A stretch of 64,000 bases of DNA from NCBI GenBank assembly GCA_033557835.1, contig JAWQRO010000019.1:1-64000 (forward strand), in the 5' to 3' direction. A program made the translations under genes and the position numbers. This DNA is from Helochares maculicollis (Eukaryota > Arthropoda > Insecta > Coleoptera > Hydrophilidae). This document shows, in pieces, positions 40,196 through 53,107 of the stretch; within the stretch, counting starts at the first letter, position 1, and each line of letters starts with the position of its first letter. The notes under the pieces are model-generated. The model made no database searches. It had not been told where the DNA came from and worked only from the letters and a program-made list of their open reading frames with translations.

Positions 40196-43100
40196 TTACA
40201 TTTCATTGACTCGGTTCTTGAGGTTCATAAGTTGATTACGTATTTCCTCTGGAAGGTCTGTGTTTACTTGTTCATTAAAGTACTTTTCTATGGCTTCGAC
40301 TTCTTGCATCCAGAACGACTTTGGCAATCTGAATAGTTCTTGAAGATTGACGGGTTCAGATAAACCGTCTAAGTTGAGAGCGTCTTCTTTGGGGATGAGT
40401 CCAATGGCACTCTCTTTAGCGCAATCTTCATTGTACACTCTTCTGAGGATCCAATCGAGTACTCTGGAGTTTTCGCCGAATCCTGGCCAGAGGAATTGAC
40501 CTTCTGGGCTCTTTCTGAACCAATTGACGTGGAAAATTTTTGGTAGCTTAGAGGATCTGTTTTCCATGCTAAGCCAGTGTTGGAGATATTTGCCGAAATT
40601 GTAGCCAAAGAATGGTCTCATGGCGAATGGATCGTGCATGATAACTTTTCCTTTGTGCTCAGCTGCTGCTGTTGCTTCACTACGCATTGCGGCGCCAATG
40701 AAAACGCCATGTCTCCAATTTCTAGCTTCATAAACTAGCGGAACTCCTTCTGGTCGGCGACCTCCGAAGAGAATGGCTGAGATTGGTACTCCTTCAGGGG
40801 CTTCCCAAGCTGGATCTATGATGGGGCATTGATTAGCAGGGGAGCAGAAGCGCGAGTTGGGGTGAGCTGCTGGGGTTTTGCTGTCCCTGGACCATGGGCG
40901 GCCGGTCCAGTCGGTGATTTTTACGTCTGAATCGATTTCTTTTTCCATGCCCTCCCAGAAAACACCGCCGTCACTTGTGGAAGCAACGTTGGTGAATATG
41001 GTATTTTCGAAAATAGTTTTCATGGCGTTGGGATTGCTGGCATAGGAAGTTCCTGGAGCTACGCCGAAGAATCCATTTTCTGGGTTGATGGCGCGAAGTT
41101 GTCCATCCTCATCGAAGCGCATCCAAGCAATGTCATCACCGACGCATTCAATTTTGTAGCCAGGTAGAGTTGGGTTCATCATGGCTAAATTGGTTTTACC
41201 GCAAGCGGATGGGAAAGCAGCTGCGATGTATCTTTTGACTCCTTGAGGGTTGGTGATTCCAAGAATCTGTAATGGAGGCGATTTATAAATTTCATCTTGT
41301 GGCAACGAAGAATTAGTTATGTCATAACGAGGTAAATCTATGAGGGCAGAAAGAAATCATGGGGAAATCATTTCATTGTTAGAAATGATAATCAATAGAA
41401 ATTGAGTTTTCGTTATATGGGTAAAGTTAGTGAAATTGGCAAAGAGATAGGGATTTATTGAGGCAGAAGAAACTACAGATTTATGTAGGTGGGACTTACC
41501 AGCATATGTTCGGCGAGCCATCCTTCTCGTTGGGCAATGGTGGAGCCAATGCGAAGTGCGAAACATTTCTTTCCAAGTAGAGAGTTTCCTCCGTAACCGC
41601 TTCCATAGGAAACAATTTCATTGCATTGTGGTTTGTGCAAAATGATTGTACGTTCGGGATCACAGGGCCAGCTGGGCATTTCAATAACGCCGTTAGCTGG
41701 GGTACCAACGGAATGTAAGCATTTGACGAAGTCGCTGTTATCTGTTAGTTTTTCTAAGACGGCTTTACCCATTCTGGTCATGACTCTCATGGAGGTGACG
41801 ACGTAGGGAGAATCGGTGAGTTCGATGCCAATCTTGGAAAGAGGTGAACCGATTGGGCCCATGGAGTAAGGGACTACGTACATGGTTCTGCCTCTCATAC
41901 AGCCGGTGAAACGGTCGATTACGGCCAAATCCATGTCACGAGGAGACATCCAGTTTCCTAGGGTGCCTTTGATGCCCTCTTTAGTGGTTGGAATAGTATC
42001 GGCTCTAAGTTCGGTACAAATGAATGTTTTTGACTCAACTCTGGCTGTATCTGCTGGGTTGGTTTTTGCAAGCCAGCTGGAATAAATTAAAGCGTTAGTC
42101 AATAATCGTTTTAAGGTTGGTTTTAAATGATTTAGATTTCATCCAATTAATGGACTTACAATTTGGAACGTCTACTTGAAATATTGTTTTTATAGTAAGT
42201 GTTTTGAATATTTAACAATTATACTCTTGTTTCAAGGAAAGAGAAGTCTGCTTACCAATTTTTGTATTTGGGCAAAGGTATGATAGTTCCTTGTTGCTGA
42301 AGTAAATTGAGAAGGTGGTTATTCTCAGTATCGCTTCCATCGCAAATGTGGATGCTCTCAGGTTTGCACAGCTCTACATTTTCTTCTAAGTAGGCTTTAG
42401 CCTGGAAAAACAAATGAAATGTGTAAATTTGCGCTTCATTATCTAAATCGATTGGAGAAAAAGCGGAGTAAAATCGAGTTAAATGATGCAATTTATGTGT
42501 TTGTTAAAATGTATAGAACTCCGGACCGATAAATGCTTCGTTAATTGATGTTTTAGCAAATTATTATGCATTTATTTCGTTACATGTAAGTTTGCACCAT
42601 CTCCATCATTATGACATTTTGCATTGATTTATGGTTCTGTTGGCACACACCGTGATGTGTCCTTGATCTTGAATTGAAAATATTTGCGTTGGCGCCAATT
42701 TTAGGTTTGGGACCTGCAGATTAAGTTTAAAGACTATGGAATTTTTAGGGTGGGTAAACTGATTTAAAATCATAATAGGGTGTATTTCCAAGAATGGTAG
42801 TGGCCGTTGGAACATTATCATATGTAATGGTTGGGGTCCCATAAAATATAGTTAGGTTGTTAGTGCTTTTAAATTGCTGCTTACCTTGGGTGATAAATCT
42901 CCTAAATTGCCGTGGACCACACTGATTCCTCTGAGGTGGTTGAAGAGCCCAAAGTTAGGATGGGTCAAAGTCTTGGCAAAGCGGCCTACCTCTCCGGCAT
43001 ATCTATAAAAAATTAGTCCATTGAAATTACAAGCTCAATTTGCAGCCTGGGAAGAGGATTCAAGAACAAATATTTAATGGCTGATAAGAAATATTTGCGC

Positions 43101-43504
43101 ATTAAGACAATACGGACCAGGTAGCTCGTGTTTGAACTGCTATAATAATATTTAGCTAATTGCTCTGTTTTTGTTTTATATATGCAAACCTTCATTAGTT
43201 CTAATACAGAATAGTGGGCATTAGTTTTTAGGCTAATAAATTGGATATTGTTGACAAGGTATTATACACGCAAAGAAGTAATTGGCACATATAAAAAGTT
43301 TTAATTACTTCAAGTTGAAAAGGTAGCAAGTCAAAATAACGCTTTTGTAAGACTAACTATTTTCAAGACAATTACTACAGTTGGGCAAATTGCCACTTGA
43401 GCATATTCGTTGTTTGGCAAAGAACGTATATTGCAAATCAAAGAAGAAATATTAAGAATTAAAAACACTTACTGTTGGAGCTTCTTTTCAATGATGTCTG
43501 GCAT
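40196..43504 (-). CDS. Pepck: Phosphoenolpyruvate carboxykinase (GTP)
   Basis: Converts oxaloacetate and GTP to phosphoenolpyruvate, GDP and CO2, the committed step of gluconeogenesis and glyceroneogenesis. Exons on the minus strand: 43504-43473, 43002-42885, 42401-42256, 42076-41500, 41266-40196; 1944 nt, 647 residues, all introns GT-AG. Key parts: SIHICDGS near the N-terminus, [50 protein letters not shown], the catalytic and GTP loop [13 protein letters not shown] (about 309-321, active-site Cys 313), VGDDIAWM with the metal-binding Asp pair (about 335-336), GFFGVAPGT, and [19 protein letters not shown]. The N-terminal extension lacks a clear mitochondrial targeting pattern, so a cytosolic form is likelier. 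Start chosen at the only ATG that joins in frame to exon 2. The codons are richer in GC than in its neighbours, suggesting high expression. Confidence 0.97.
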
Positions 43505-43845
43505 TTTTCTTTGTTGTTGAAAATTGAATTTTCAAGTAGAAACGAATAGCAATTTATTTGCAATTTTTCAATTAAGTGTAACTCTTATGGTACATAGAAT
43601 AATACCCGAAAATATATTTAAGATATATTTTATCGGATTTAGAAACGAAGCAATTTGGGCGCAGAAATTTGGGTTTTACAAATTTATACAGTAATTTAGC
43701 CAGATTTTAAAATAAATTGACTAAGCTAGAGACACCAAACAAAACGATTGATTAGAACCGCGTTGGCTTGGTAAAGGTAACAGAATTCACTAAACGATTA
43801 GATCGAAACGTGAACACGATATGAGTTGTAGACGAGCCCCCGCCG
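43505..43845 (-). other. Pepck 5' leader
   Basis: From the TATA box, transcription should start near 43820, leaving a leader of about 315 nt unless an undetected 5' intron removes part of it. AT-rich; no regulatory motif certain. Confidence 0.45.
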
Positions 43846-43853
43846 TTTATATA
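43846..43853 (-). promoter_or_regulatory. TATA box of Pepck
   Basis: On the minus strand ggtatataaacggcggggg contains a strong TATATAAA followed at once by a GC-rich run. The nearest gene in this direction is Pepck, whose ATG is 342 bp downstream. TATA promoters are usual for hormone- and diet-regulated Pepck genes, which supports the assignment. Confidence 0.65.
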
Positions 43854-43859
43854 CCGAGA

Positions 43860-46800
43860 ATTCTGCGATAAGTTGACGACACGAACACGGTGGGGGCAGT
43901 TCAAAGTTTTTTGAATTTATAAAATTGCCTCATTTTGTTTATTGTTTTCTAGAGTGCCGAGAATGATGAAATTGTTATATTTTAAGCGAGTTTTGGCCGT
44001 TGCTGTAAATTTATCAAATTTAAAAATTTCTTACGTATGTGCCCCATGACCCGGAGTTTTATCAATTTTACTCATTCTTGACGTAGATTTTTTTGCATTG
44101 CAAAACGTTGGAAAAATTTAGAATTATTTCTAATTGGCAATTGTTACCTGCGCCTAGTTGGTCGTAGCTCAACTCGTTGCTAAGGTCGAGCCCCCAACAT
44201 CAGCCAATCGAATCGCCACGTAACTGAGTACTTTCTATATTTGCATATTTGTTCTCTATAGTGTTTAACATAAATTAGCGAGCAACTTTATCGTACACTT
44301 TATTTTAATTGTACTATTAAGAATTACTCTTAAATTTCTTAGGTTTAATAAAATAATTTTGTTGCTCAATTTTTAATATGCACTTTTGATTGTAAACTTT
44401 TTACTGCCATTATGAGCGTCCTGCTATTTAGTTTTCATTTTATTGTTCAGTTACATAAATCCGATCTATTTTTAATTATGGCCTAATTTAGCCTTGAATT
44501 CTTCACGTTAACCATCCTAACCACGTGCTCCTATTTTTAAATGGAACTTTCCTCTAATATTTGAACCAATGAATTCGCTATCCCTTATCAGAAATCGAAA
44601 ATATTTTTGTTTAATTTTTAAAATTTGCGTAATGGATCTCCGGTTTATTTACATGATCCGCAAAATTCGCTTTTTCTAACAACACCGATCTCGTAATCAT
44701 ATCCATGTTTTTACTTATTCCATGTTTAGGTAAACCGCTGACGCCCTGAAATCTTATCGAGCAACAATTATTGCGACAATTGGGTCAAATTGCGAGCTGA
44801 GGTGATGGCAGTGCAAAAAAACATACGCACATCACACTCCAAAAAACGCAACCTTTTGGTTGAAGCCTCAATGCCGACGTCTGCCTAAAAATAAACTAAA
44901 TTTTATCTTCACCAAAACAATAAACAGCAAATGATGAAATTTCGGCGAATTTTTAACACGCTTAATCTTGTCAATAGGTACATAGTGCAAATCTTCTCAA
45001 TTAAATTGGATATAGTAACAATACTCGATACAAAATTTCCGTTTAGTCAAGAAAAGTGAGTATTTCATCAAAACAAATTAAGACAATTTTCAACTCAATT
45101 TTTGATTCAAAAATTACTTTAATTTTTACTTTTTTTCCAAAATGTAGAACATTTTTATACAATAAAAAAATTGCTTTAAAGTGTTTACTTACTTTATTTT
45201 GTTTTCTGTGATTAGTCCAGGCATTTTGACGTAAATTACACACCTCCAAGCTACCAAGTAACTAAAGTGCAAATCGCCAATCGCATCTGCCTTATATTTA
45301 GTCGAAATGAGAAGGGGTAAATTATTTTTCTAAGTCTAATTAGGCTCGCAAACAATAAAGCAGATAACATTATTCTATTGAGTAAATAGACTTTTTGATT
45401 TATTTTCATTCGCTTTGCTAATTTATTACCTAAACAGCGAAGTCTCGATTTTAATTGAAATTTGCAGGCAGAAATTTTTATGTCGCAATTGTATAAAAAC
45501 TGTCTTGTATATGCAAGAAGAAGTTTGCGACGATTCCACGCTATTTAGAGAGCCTTGCATTGATATTTCGCTTACAATTTTTTAATAGGCTCATACAGCA
45601 ACAAACCGGATTTAGGTATCATTAGATCATTGTTGGTAAAATGGTCTTGGATGTACCAAGGATGCACATGTAGGGAAATTGCAATTGTTACTAAGCCGCC
45701 AAATCTTTCTCTTGAACTCTCAAAAAAGACTGTAAAAGAATTAAGTTTCAAACTTCTCAAGATATATATTTGGTGAATTAATATTTTCTCCCCAAACAGT
45801 CCGTTTTGCCAAATTTTGCATAAATATTTACAATAGTCAAACCAAAAATTGATATTTCTATTGAAATATATCAAAACTTAGTTTTCTAAAAATATCAACT
45901 ATTAAAATGCGCAGAAATGTTATTGACTCGCTCATTAAATCATATAAATTAATTGCACTACGTTCTAATTTCTTACTTTAAATTATACCCGCTATTATCA
46001 ATACTGATGTCATTGTTTACGAATTATTTATTTCTTATCGATATTCAAAATATCTTTCGAACAGGTCACTCGAAAAATTTTACGTCTTAGTTCTAGCAAA
46101 TCACAGAATAGGCCTGTAAAATTCCATGAACAACACGTAATTAATAACCATAATTGAAAAAGAAAAATATTGTTATAAAAATTGACGTCACATATGCCAA
46201 AGCAAACAATACTATTATAGTTCTGCTAATAGCATGTGTTGATTTTTCTGATTCGCAGTCGCCAAAATATTTAATATAAAGCTCTAATTACATTATGGCC
46301 TATTTTGATTAATATAAAATTACAATGAACATATAATTATGTCGTATAAGCAAATATTAATGTTCAATTAAAGTGAGTTTTATTTTTTGATACACCATTT
46401 CCTGAATGGTTCGCCCCAAAAACTCAAAGGAATAATTAAAATCCTGCAAACAGATTTAAGTTGTTCGCAATATCAAAGTCCTGTAAAAATTGAAGAGGAA
46501 AAACATGATTTATAATCTATCAGCGAGAAAATAATATAAAAATCTTAATCCACTGATTAGACAATTGAACAATAGCAATAAAACAACGTCACGGCCCAGC
46601 CTCTTTGTATGTACCGAAACAATTGTACTGTTGATCTTTATAATTTGAAGTTTTGATACTCGTTTGTTTGCAAATGGAGGCATTTTGCAATATCCTGATA
46701 CGCTGAAGTTTTTAAGCCAGCATTTGGTGACTTCGATTGTAGGAATTTCACGAATTGCGAATTGTATAGTTCGGTTTATTTGTGAATTATCAGCTATTGT

Positions 46801-48922
46801 TGATTTTCTGTTATTCATAAAATTCCAATGGTTTCATAACATGGAGTGTTGTTATCAAAACTATTAAGAAAAAATATATTAAAAATCAAAGTGGGCGTTA
46901 CAAAACTAAATTGCAATTTACGTCCAATTATATGAACACTTCTACGAACTTCATTTCTGTTGCTCTGTTCAGAAGCTGAGTTCTTGAATTTTACGACACC
47001 CTCAGAGACTTGTAATACGAATTAATCAACAACAAACTCGGTTAAACTACATAGTTAGTTTATTTTTGGTCTGATAATTTAGAGAGCACGTAATTAAGTT
47101 GAACAAAAATTTTCCATTGAAAAAAGGAAGAGATTCGCGTTGGAGACACCGACATCTGAACGCCTTTTGAACCTTCCCACCGATAGTGGCTATCAGGGGA
47201 TTCCGTAAAAATCACATGTTTTTAAAAGAGTGCACAGGGTCATGTTTGCAAAATTATTAACAAATAGCACTTATGGGTGCCAAGAGGTTAACATTTATTA
47301 AAACAGCGAGATACAGATTATTTCAAGCGAAAAATTAATTGTCTTGAAGAATCTCAGACAATTCAACGAAAAAGCAAAGGAACTCGTAAAAGCACACTTT
47401 TTCTGGATTTAGTTAGATGGATATACTCGGTTGAATATTCCAACAATATTCACAAAGCAACTAAAAAAATGATATATTTGTTCCACCAAAATTGCTTCTG
47501 TATTAGGTTTAAATTTGCAGCATCATATTAAACACAATTTCAACAAAGTTATCTAAAAATACTGTTTTTCTTGGGTGCTAAAGTATAAAAAATTGGGGTT
47601 ATTTACATCCAATCGCCTCGTGTTTTATTTCTTGTTTATAGTGACAATGTCTGTGGTAACACACAGATCAATGATCAAAGATATCACCGAATTGTCTGTA
47701 TTTCGTAGGAAAATCAATAGTATATCCAGTTTATACCACTGGAGTTTGATAAAAACTAGTTAACATTTGACTTTAAATGTGTCTCTTTGCATATAACATA
47801 TAACACAGTTTGAAAGTAAAAAGGCTGTGGCTTCAAGGCTGCTTTATAGATAGTCTTTATGCTAGAAATGTGGAAGAATACTGTTATTAAATACAAATTT
47901 AAAAATCGTTCCCTTTCATACTTGCGTGCAGGATTCATATCAGATCAAGGATTCGTATCTCTTAGATCTAACAATAAATAAGACGATAATATTTGTTAAG
48001 TTGTGCGAATGTAAATTGTGATGTGAGGTTTGCAGCATGATTTTAGTCCCAGGAATAATTGAATGCCCTAGTTTAAGGAAAATCAATTTAGGATATTTCC
48101 TAATTTTGTTGTTGGAGGAAAACAGGTTAAAGCATTGACCTTCGATATAGAAATCAATTCTTGTTTCTGTACAAATTTAGTCAATTTTTAAAACAATCAA
48201 GCTGGTTTTGGTTATTTGAACTTGTTTTATTTAAATAACCTAGAGAGAAATGTTTTAAAACCCGTATTCAATTACACTTATTAATAATACGAGCATGTTG
48301 AATATGTAAGCATTGTTTCTATGTTTTAGTATCATCAAAACGATGTTAATGAAAGATTAACCTCAAATTTAGAAATGCTCAACATAGCTCGGCATAGTGT
48401 TGTACGTCAATAACCTCACAAATTATACATAAAGATATTCCGTTCTTTGTCAAAGAAGATAAAATTATGTGCGTAGAAAAAACGATGAGTCTAATTACTA
48501 TTAGATTCCTTCATGGCTCTTATGCGATACTTCCCGAAGCCGATTAGTCATTTTTCGTTGACAAGATCTTGGCTACTCTCTACACATTGACAGATTGCCT
48601 TGCCATCTGGGCAACAACCCAAAGTTGGTGATATTTTTTAAGTGTAAACTTTGTACTAGCTGGGGTTCAATGTTCTTTGTTCGGAATTAATGCTCTGCGT
48701 TTTTCATAGTGTTTGAAATGCTTACAAAATATTATTTACTTGTTCTTTTCAATTCTATTTTATGTTTTTAAAATATGAGGACACAGTTCCTGCCATTTTG
48801 TCACTTAGTTTATATATAATCAGCTATAAAAAAATTATCAGCTTATTTCCTCTGTTTGGTATCTCAACATTTAGCTTTTCATAATCTTTTTACATTTTAT
48901 CTAGATATTAACTACATAACTA
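43860..48922. other. Pepck upstream region and intergenic DNA
   Basis: The first few hundred bases should hold Pepck control sequence; an inverted CCAAT box (agccaatcg, 44204) stands out. Minus-strand frames at 45.6-45.9 kb (100 codons) and 46.5-46.8 kb (102 codons) show no recognised motif; the first has an acceptor-like cttttacag before SSRERFGGLVTIAISLHVHP and might be an exon or transposon piece. Nothing else is supported. Confidence 0.4.
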
Positions 48923-50175
48923 CCACGTGCGTAAGTTTAAAATATCGTTTTTCATGAAAAATACACAATTATTTAAGAACAATGGTAAAACATTTTTTAT
49001 TCAATGTATTTGCTCTCCCTTTTTACACATTTTATCCATCTCTCGGGCAATTTATTGATACCATTCCAAAAGAAAGTTTCAACTTTCATTGAGCCATTTT
49101 TGTTCATCCACGAAATTATTGAAGTGTTGCTCAGCCAGTGCCTGTCCCATCGATGAGAAGAGATGATACTCAGAAGGCATCAGCTCTGGTGAATACGGCG
49201 GTTGGGGTAGGTGTTCCCAACCAAGCGAAGAAATCGTTTCTTTCACCACTTTGCCTGAATGTGCAGAAGCGTTGTCATGCGGCAGAATGTCTTTGCCGTG
49301 TTTTCGAACCAATTCTGGGCGTTTTTTGATCAATGCGTGGTTTAAATTGATCATTTGTTGGTAGTGGACGGTATTAACTGTTTCGCCGGGTTTTTGAAGC
49401 TCCTAGTACACTACTCTATTCTGATCCCAACACACATACAACATTGTCTTCTTTCCAAAACGATTCAGTTTTGTACTCGATGTTGATGGTTGTCCTGGCG
49501 TTACCCATGATTTTTTACGTTTGAAATTCTCTAAATATATTCATTTTTCATCGCCAGCTACAACCCAATGCAAAAAACCTTTATTTTGTGACGTAAGTGA
49601 AGCATTTCGCACACAGTTTTTCGTCTTGTCATCTGTCGTTTGTTCAGTTTGTGTGGAACCCATTTTCCAAACTATTGAATCTTTCCCATGGCTCTCTGGC
49701 AATCGGAAATGGCTTGCCGAGGGACATTCAACTGCTCTGCCATCATTTGTTGTGTTTGTGTATTGTCTTCGTTCAATAATGCTTGTAATTCGTCGTCTTC
49801 AAACTTTTGTGGTCGATTTTCATGTTTTTTTGTCAATAACGTTGAAACCGTCACTGTTGAAACGTTGAAACCAGCGTTCACAAGTCTCGACAGGTGGAGC
49901 AAGATCGCTCAAAGTCAAAAAATTCGATGCCTTTTTCTTTTGATTAAACAAGAAAATCATTACATGCCCCAAATGCTCTTTACTTGGCTTAAAATTTGAC
50001 ATGTTTAACACAAAAAATAAGTATGCTACTAACTCATAAACAACCAAACAAATATATCGTTTTATAAAGGGCAGACTTACCAGAAAAATGGCGCTTTGGG
50101 TTCCAAAGTTTACTTCAATAGATTTCATGTTTCATCTCTTGATAACAAAACGACATTTTAAACTTGTGCACCTGA
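48923..50175 (-). mobile_element. Full-length decayed mariner (copy E), 1253 bp
   Basis: Imperfect inverted repeats (ccacgtgcgtaagtttaaaa at the left, tcaggtgcacaagtttaaaa inward at the right) are each bounded by TA. The transposase is on the minus strand from 50002: MSNFKPSKEHLGHVMIFLFN, CERWFQRFNSDGF, FEDDELQALLNEDNTQTQQ, AISDCQRAMGKIQ, then AGDEK with the first catalytic Asp followed by a stop, WVTPGQPSTSSTKLNRFGKK, INLNHALIKKRPE, LPHDNASAHSGKVVKETI and PPYSPELMPSEYHLFSSMGQ, ending KLPERWIKCVKRES. The third catalytic residue is Glu where mariners have Asp (D34E spacing). At least three frameshifts and several stops. Related in style to cecropia/irritans-like copy B. Confidence 0.92.
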
Positions 50176-52352
50176 TATGTAATCTATGTAGTCTTTTGGT
50201 TTTTGTTAGTTGCCATTATTTTGACTTTTTCTATATTGCTTTCATTTTCATGATTTTTATTTCTTTCATCCATAAGTTTAGTTGCTTTTGCACCTTGTTT
50301 TTTTAAGTTCCAAATGCACATCGTCAGCATTGAGGTTAACTACTATCGCTAATTCTAGATTCTTATATCCTATAATAGCAGTTAATCTTTGCTCCTAGTC
50401 CTCACTCGTCTTGCTATTAAGTCTAATATAAAAAAATAGTTGAGTTAGACTATTTCCTTGTGTGATTCTTTTGCTCATTTGAGTTCTTAAGCTACACTCC
50501 ACTCAACCAGCTATTTATACCTTCATTCCTGTTTGGCCCGGCAAATATTTTGTTCTTTCTTTTATTTTTATTGTTAGATCATTTCTATGACACTCCATCA
50601 TTTGCATACCAATTCAATTTAAAATTTATTCGCAATATGCGTCCCTTCCCATGATTATTGTTCATTGTGTCCTCTCTTGCTTCCTATAGAGTTTAGTTTA
50701 AGTTCGGGCAGCAATCAAAGATGTTCTCTTCTGGAGTTTCTTCCTCAGAGGCAAATAATTGAATTATGCTTAATTTTGTTGTAGCTGCTTCTGGAGTTAA
50801 CTACTTATTCGATTCTTAGGAACCAACGAGTCTTTTATAACTGACCGCGGATTTGCAGTAACGGACATTTGCAATTTCCGTCCATTAAACTTTTTAACTT
50901 ACAATTAACTTACAAATTTTGCGCAGCAGCTTGGATAGATTTTTTACGTGGTAACAGCAAATTATATACGATAAACATAAAAAGCAAGAGCTTTTAGTAG
51001 GATGTAAAATGAAATTACATTTCAAATCGCTTTAGATTAGAGATTAGACTAGAAATCGATAGATATAATACTATAGATTGAACTATGTGGGAGCATATTC
51101 GTACTTAAGTACAGCACTTAATTTTTAATGCAAAAAAACTGTATACCTAAATCTTGACTCTTAAATATTCCATTTGTACAAAATAATTTAAAAGTTGCAA
51201 AACCAAAACTATGAGTTATTAAATCTAATCTTTTCTAGTCCATTTCATTTTGTAGATAAATAAAATGCCTCATCGATGAGCATTAAAAAACTATGATAAA
51301 TCAACTGAGATAAGCCAGCGATTACCAAAGAGTCACCTTATTTGAGATTCAAAAGTCCATTTCCGCGGAAATGCGCATTTTGTTATACTATAGTTTTAAT
51401 TTGATTCTTATATGTACAGCTATGAATAGACATGTTATATTTTTATATTTTGTTATACATATTGTTATGATTTCCAGGTTATTTTGAATTAAATTTAGAA
51501 AAAAGTGCCCCTTTGCTCAGTGTAACCGCTGGTGCCTGTTGCGATTTCCACGGCCCTCGGCATTGTTTACCCGAACATACTGGTGTTGAAGTACGTTGCG
51601 TCCACCCATACTTAATTAACTAACATTAGCAGTGGTGACATTTTACTACAACGAGTGTCATTTGTTTGTCGCTGTTTAGCAGGATTTATTAGGGTTAAGC
51701 CCGTTAAAAGACAAGGCTGTATTTTGTTTTTGGAAGCGATGGCCAACCAAGTTACAATATGCAGTATGATTAAAGAAGCGATTGTAAAACTAGTTTCATC
51801 TTGAAAGTGGTATGATCATTTGCCATATAAATTAATTTTGGCGAATGAATTGTAGTATAAAATGTTAAATAAAGAGAGAATTTCTTCAATGACAACAATC
51901 AAAAACGAAAGTGTACATCGTCTATGAAAAAAAACCGCAACAAAACAATGTCATTTAAATGTTTAGAAGCTGCTTTATAAAAGAAGAGTTATAAAATTAG
52001 AGGCGTGACAGAAATAGTACACCTATTATAGTTGTTATCGCTGGTATATACAGGATATTGTTACGTCATATCACAACCTTATCACTTTAACGAAATATAC
52101 CTAACCATAATCTTTATCTGTGCGGGATAAAACGGCTGAAATTTCATACACTTGCTTGTTCTGCTTACAAGGCTTTTGAATAACTGATAAAGGAAATTTA
52201 AAGCGAACTACATATTTTCCCATTGCAACCTCTTGTACCAGCTAAGTAATTGTAGATTTGTGCATCTACTGTTTTGCCATCAGTTCTTGGTATAGTACTA
52301 ACAGATGTTTCATGGCGAATTTTTACTAAAAACAATTAGGACAAACATAGCG
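50176..52352. other. Intergenic, nothing recognised
   Basis: AT-rich DNA. The stretch 51.5-51.76 kb is richer in GC and could be a fragment of an LTR or other transposon, but I see no terminal repeats or coding motif. Confidence 0.4.
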
Positions 52353-52436
52353 AAAACAAATTTCCAACACCAAATGTCGAACTTCAAATTTCGTACTCTA
52401 AATTTCATACTCTAAATTTCGTACTCCAAATTTCCT
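52353..52436. repeat. Six 14-bp tandem repeats (actctaaatttcgt)
   Basis: Six consecutive 14-bp units, consensus actcCaaatttcgt; the middle four are nearly identical and the outer two diverged. A small minisatellite with no coding content. Confidence 0.8.
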
Positions 52437-53107
52437 CATCCAGTTGTTCCCTCAAATAAATGTCTACTTCTACAGTTGAGTTATCTCAAGGATTGTTTAC
52501 CGCTCTAGAAGCAAATAACATAATTGAAGCCGTAAATAAAGTGGTACAAATCGTTTCTTCTACATGCAGGTACCTAAGGAAATAACAAAAATCTGATCGC
52601 GCCTTATATAATTTGTTTATATTTAGAAACCATGTAAGGAACCTTGAATAAATTTTTCCGTAAATAAATTACCAGCTTGTGATTAACAAGAAATGTAGTC
52701 ACTAGAAAATGTAGCAGGTTTGGTTGTATAAAATATGAATGTAACAAAGCCGGTCTGGATCTCAAAAATGTAAAAATTCAGAGTGGGCCTGAGTTTATTT
52801 GTATGGAAAGATGGGGGTAAACGTTATTGTAGAAATTTGATGGACTGTTACGTCATGCTGGGGAGAAGGAATGAAAGCTGGGCTCGGACATACAGATTTT
52901 ATAAACCGTTTTGCAAGAGAGAATGAGTGTGACGCAATTTGTTAGTGAATGAAAGCATCAGAAAGTCAAGGGTACAATTGCAGGCATCTAGTGCATTTCA
53001 GTACGGCCGTCATCGATTTAGGAAATACTTTGGTCTACAATTTCATGCTAAAAAAATCCGCATCGACATTTGACGCTCCCATCATCTGATCGTGTCATTT
53101 ATTTTAA

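Noticed and set aside
41621..42085. Plus-strand frames opposite Pepck exon 4
   Set aside because: Shadows of the GC-rich Pepck coding exon.
42609..42842. 77-codon minus frame inside Pepck intron 2
   Set aside because: Lies wholly in the intron, and the exon joins on both sides are exact without it.
44160..44215. ggtcgagcccc near a CCAAT box at 44.2 kb, also ggtcgagccc near a CCAAT box (minus strand) at 53.17 kb
   Set aside because: The match is only 10 bp with different spacing; probably coincidence, so not reported as a shared promoter module.
46510..46818. 102-codon minus frame
   Set aside because: No recognised domain, a competing plus frame overlaps it, and there is no clear promoter or splice context.
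49521..49999. Plus-strand frames of up to 115 codons at 49.5-50 kb
   Set aside because: Antisense of mariner copy E transposase; only the minus strand shows transposase blocks.
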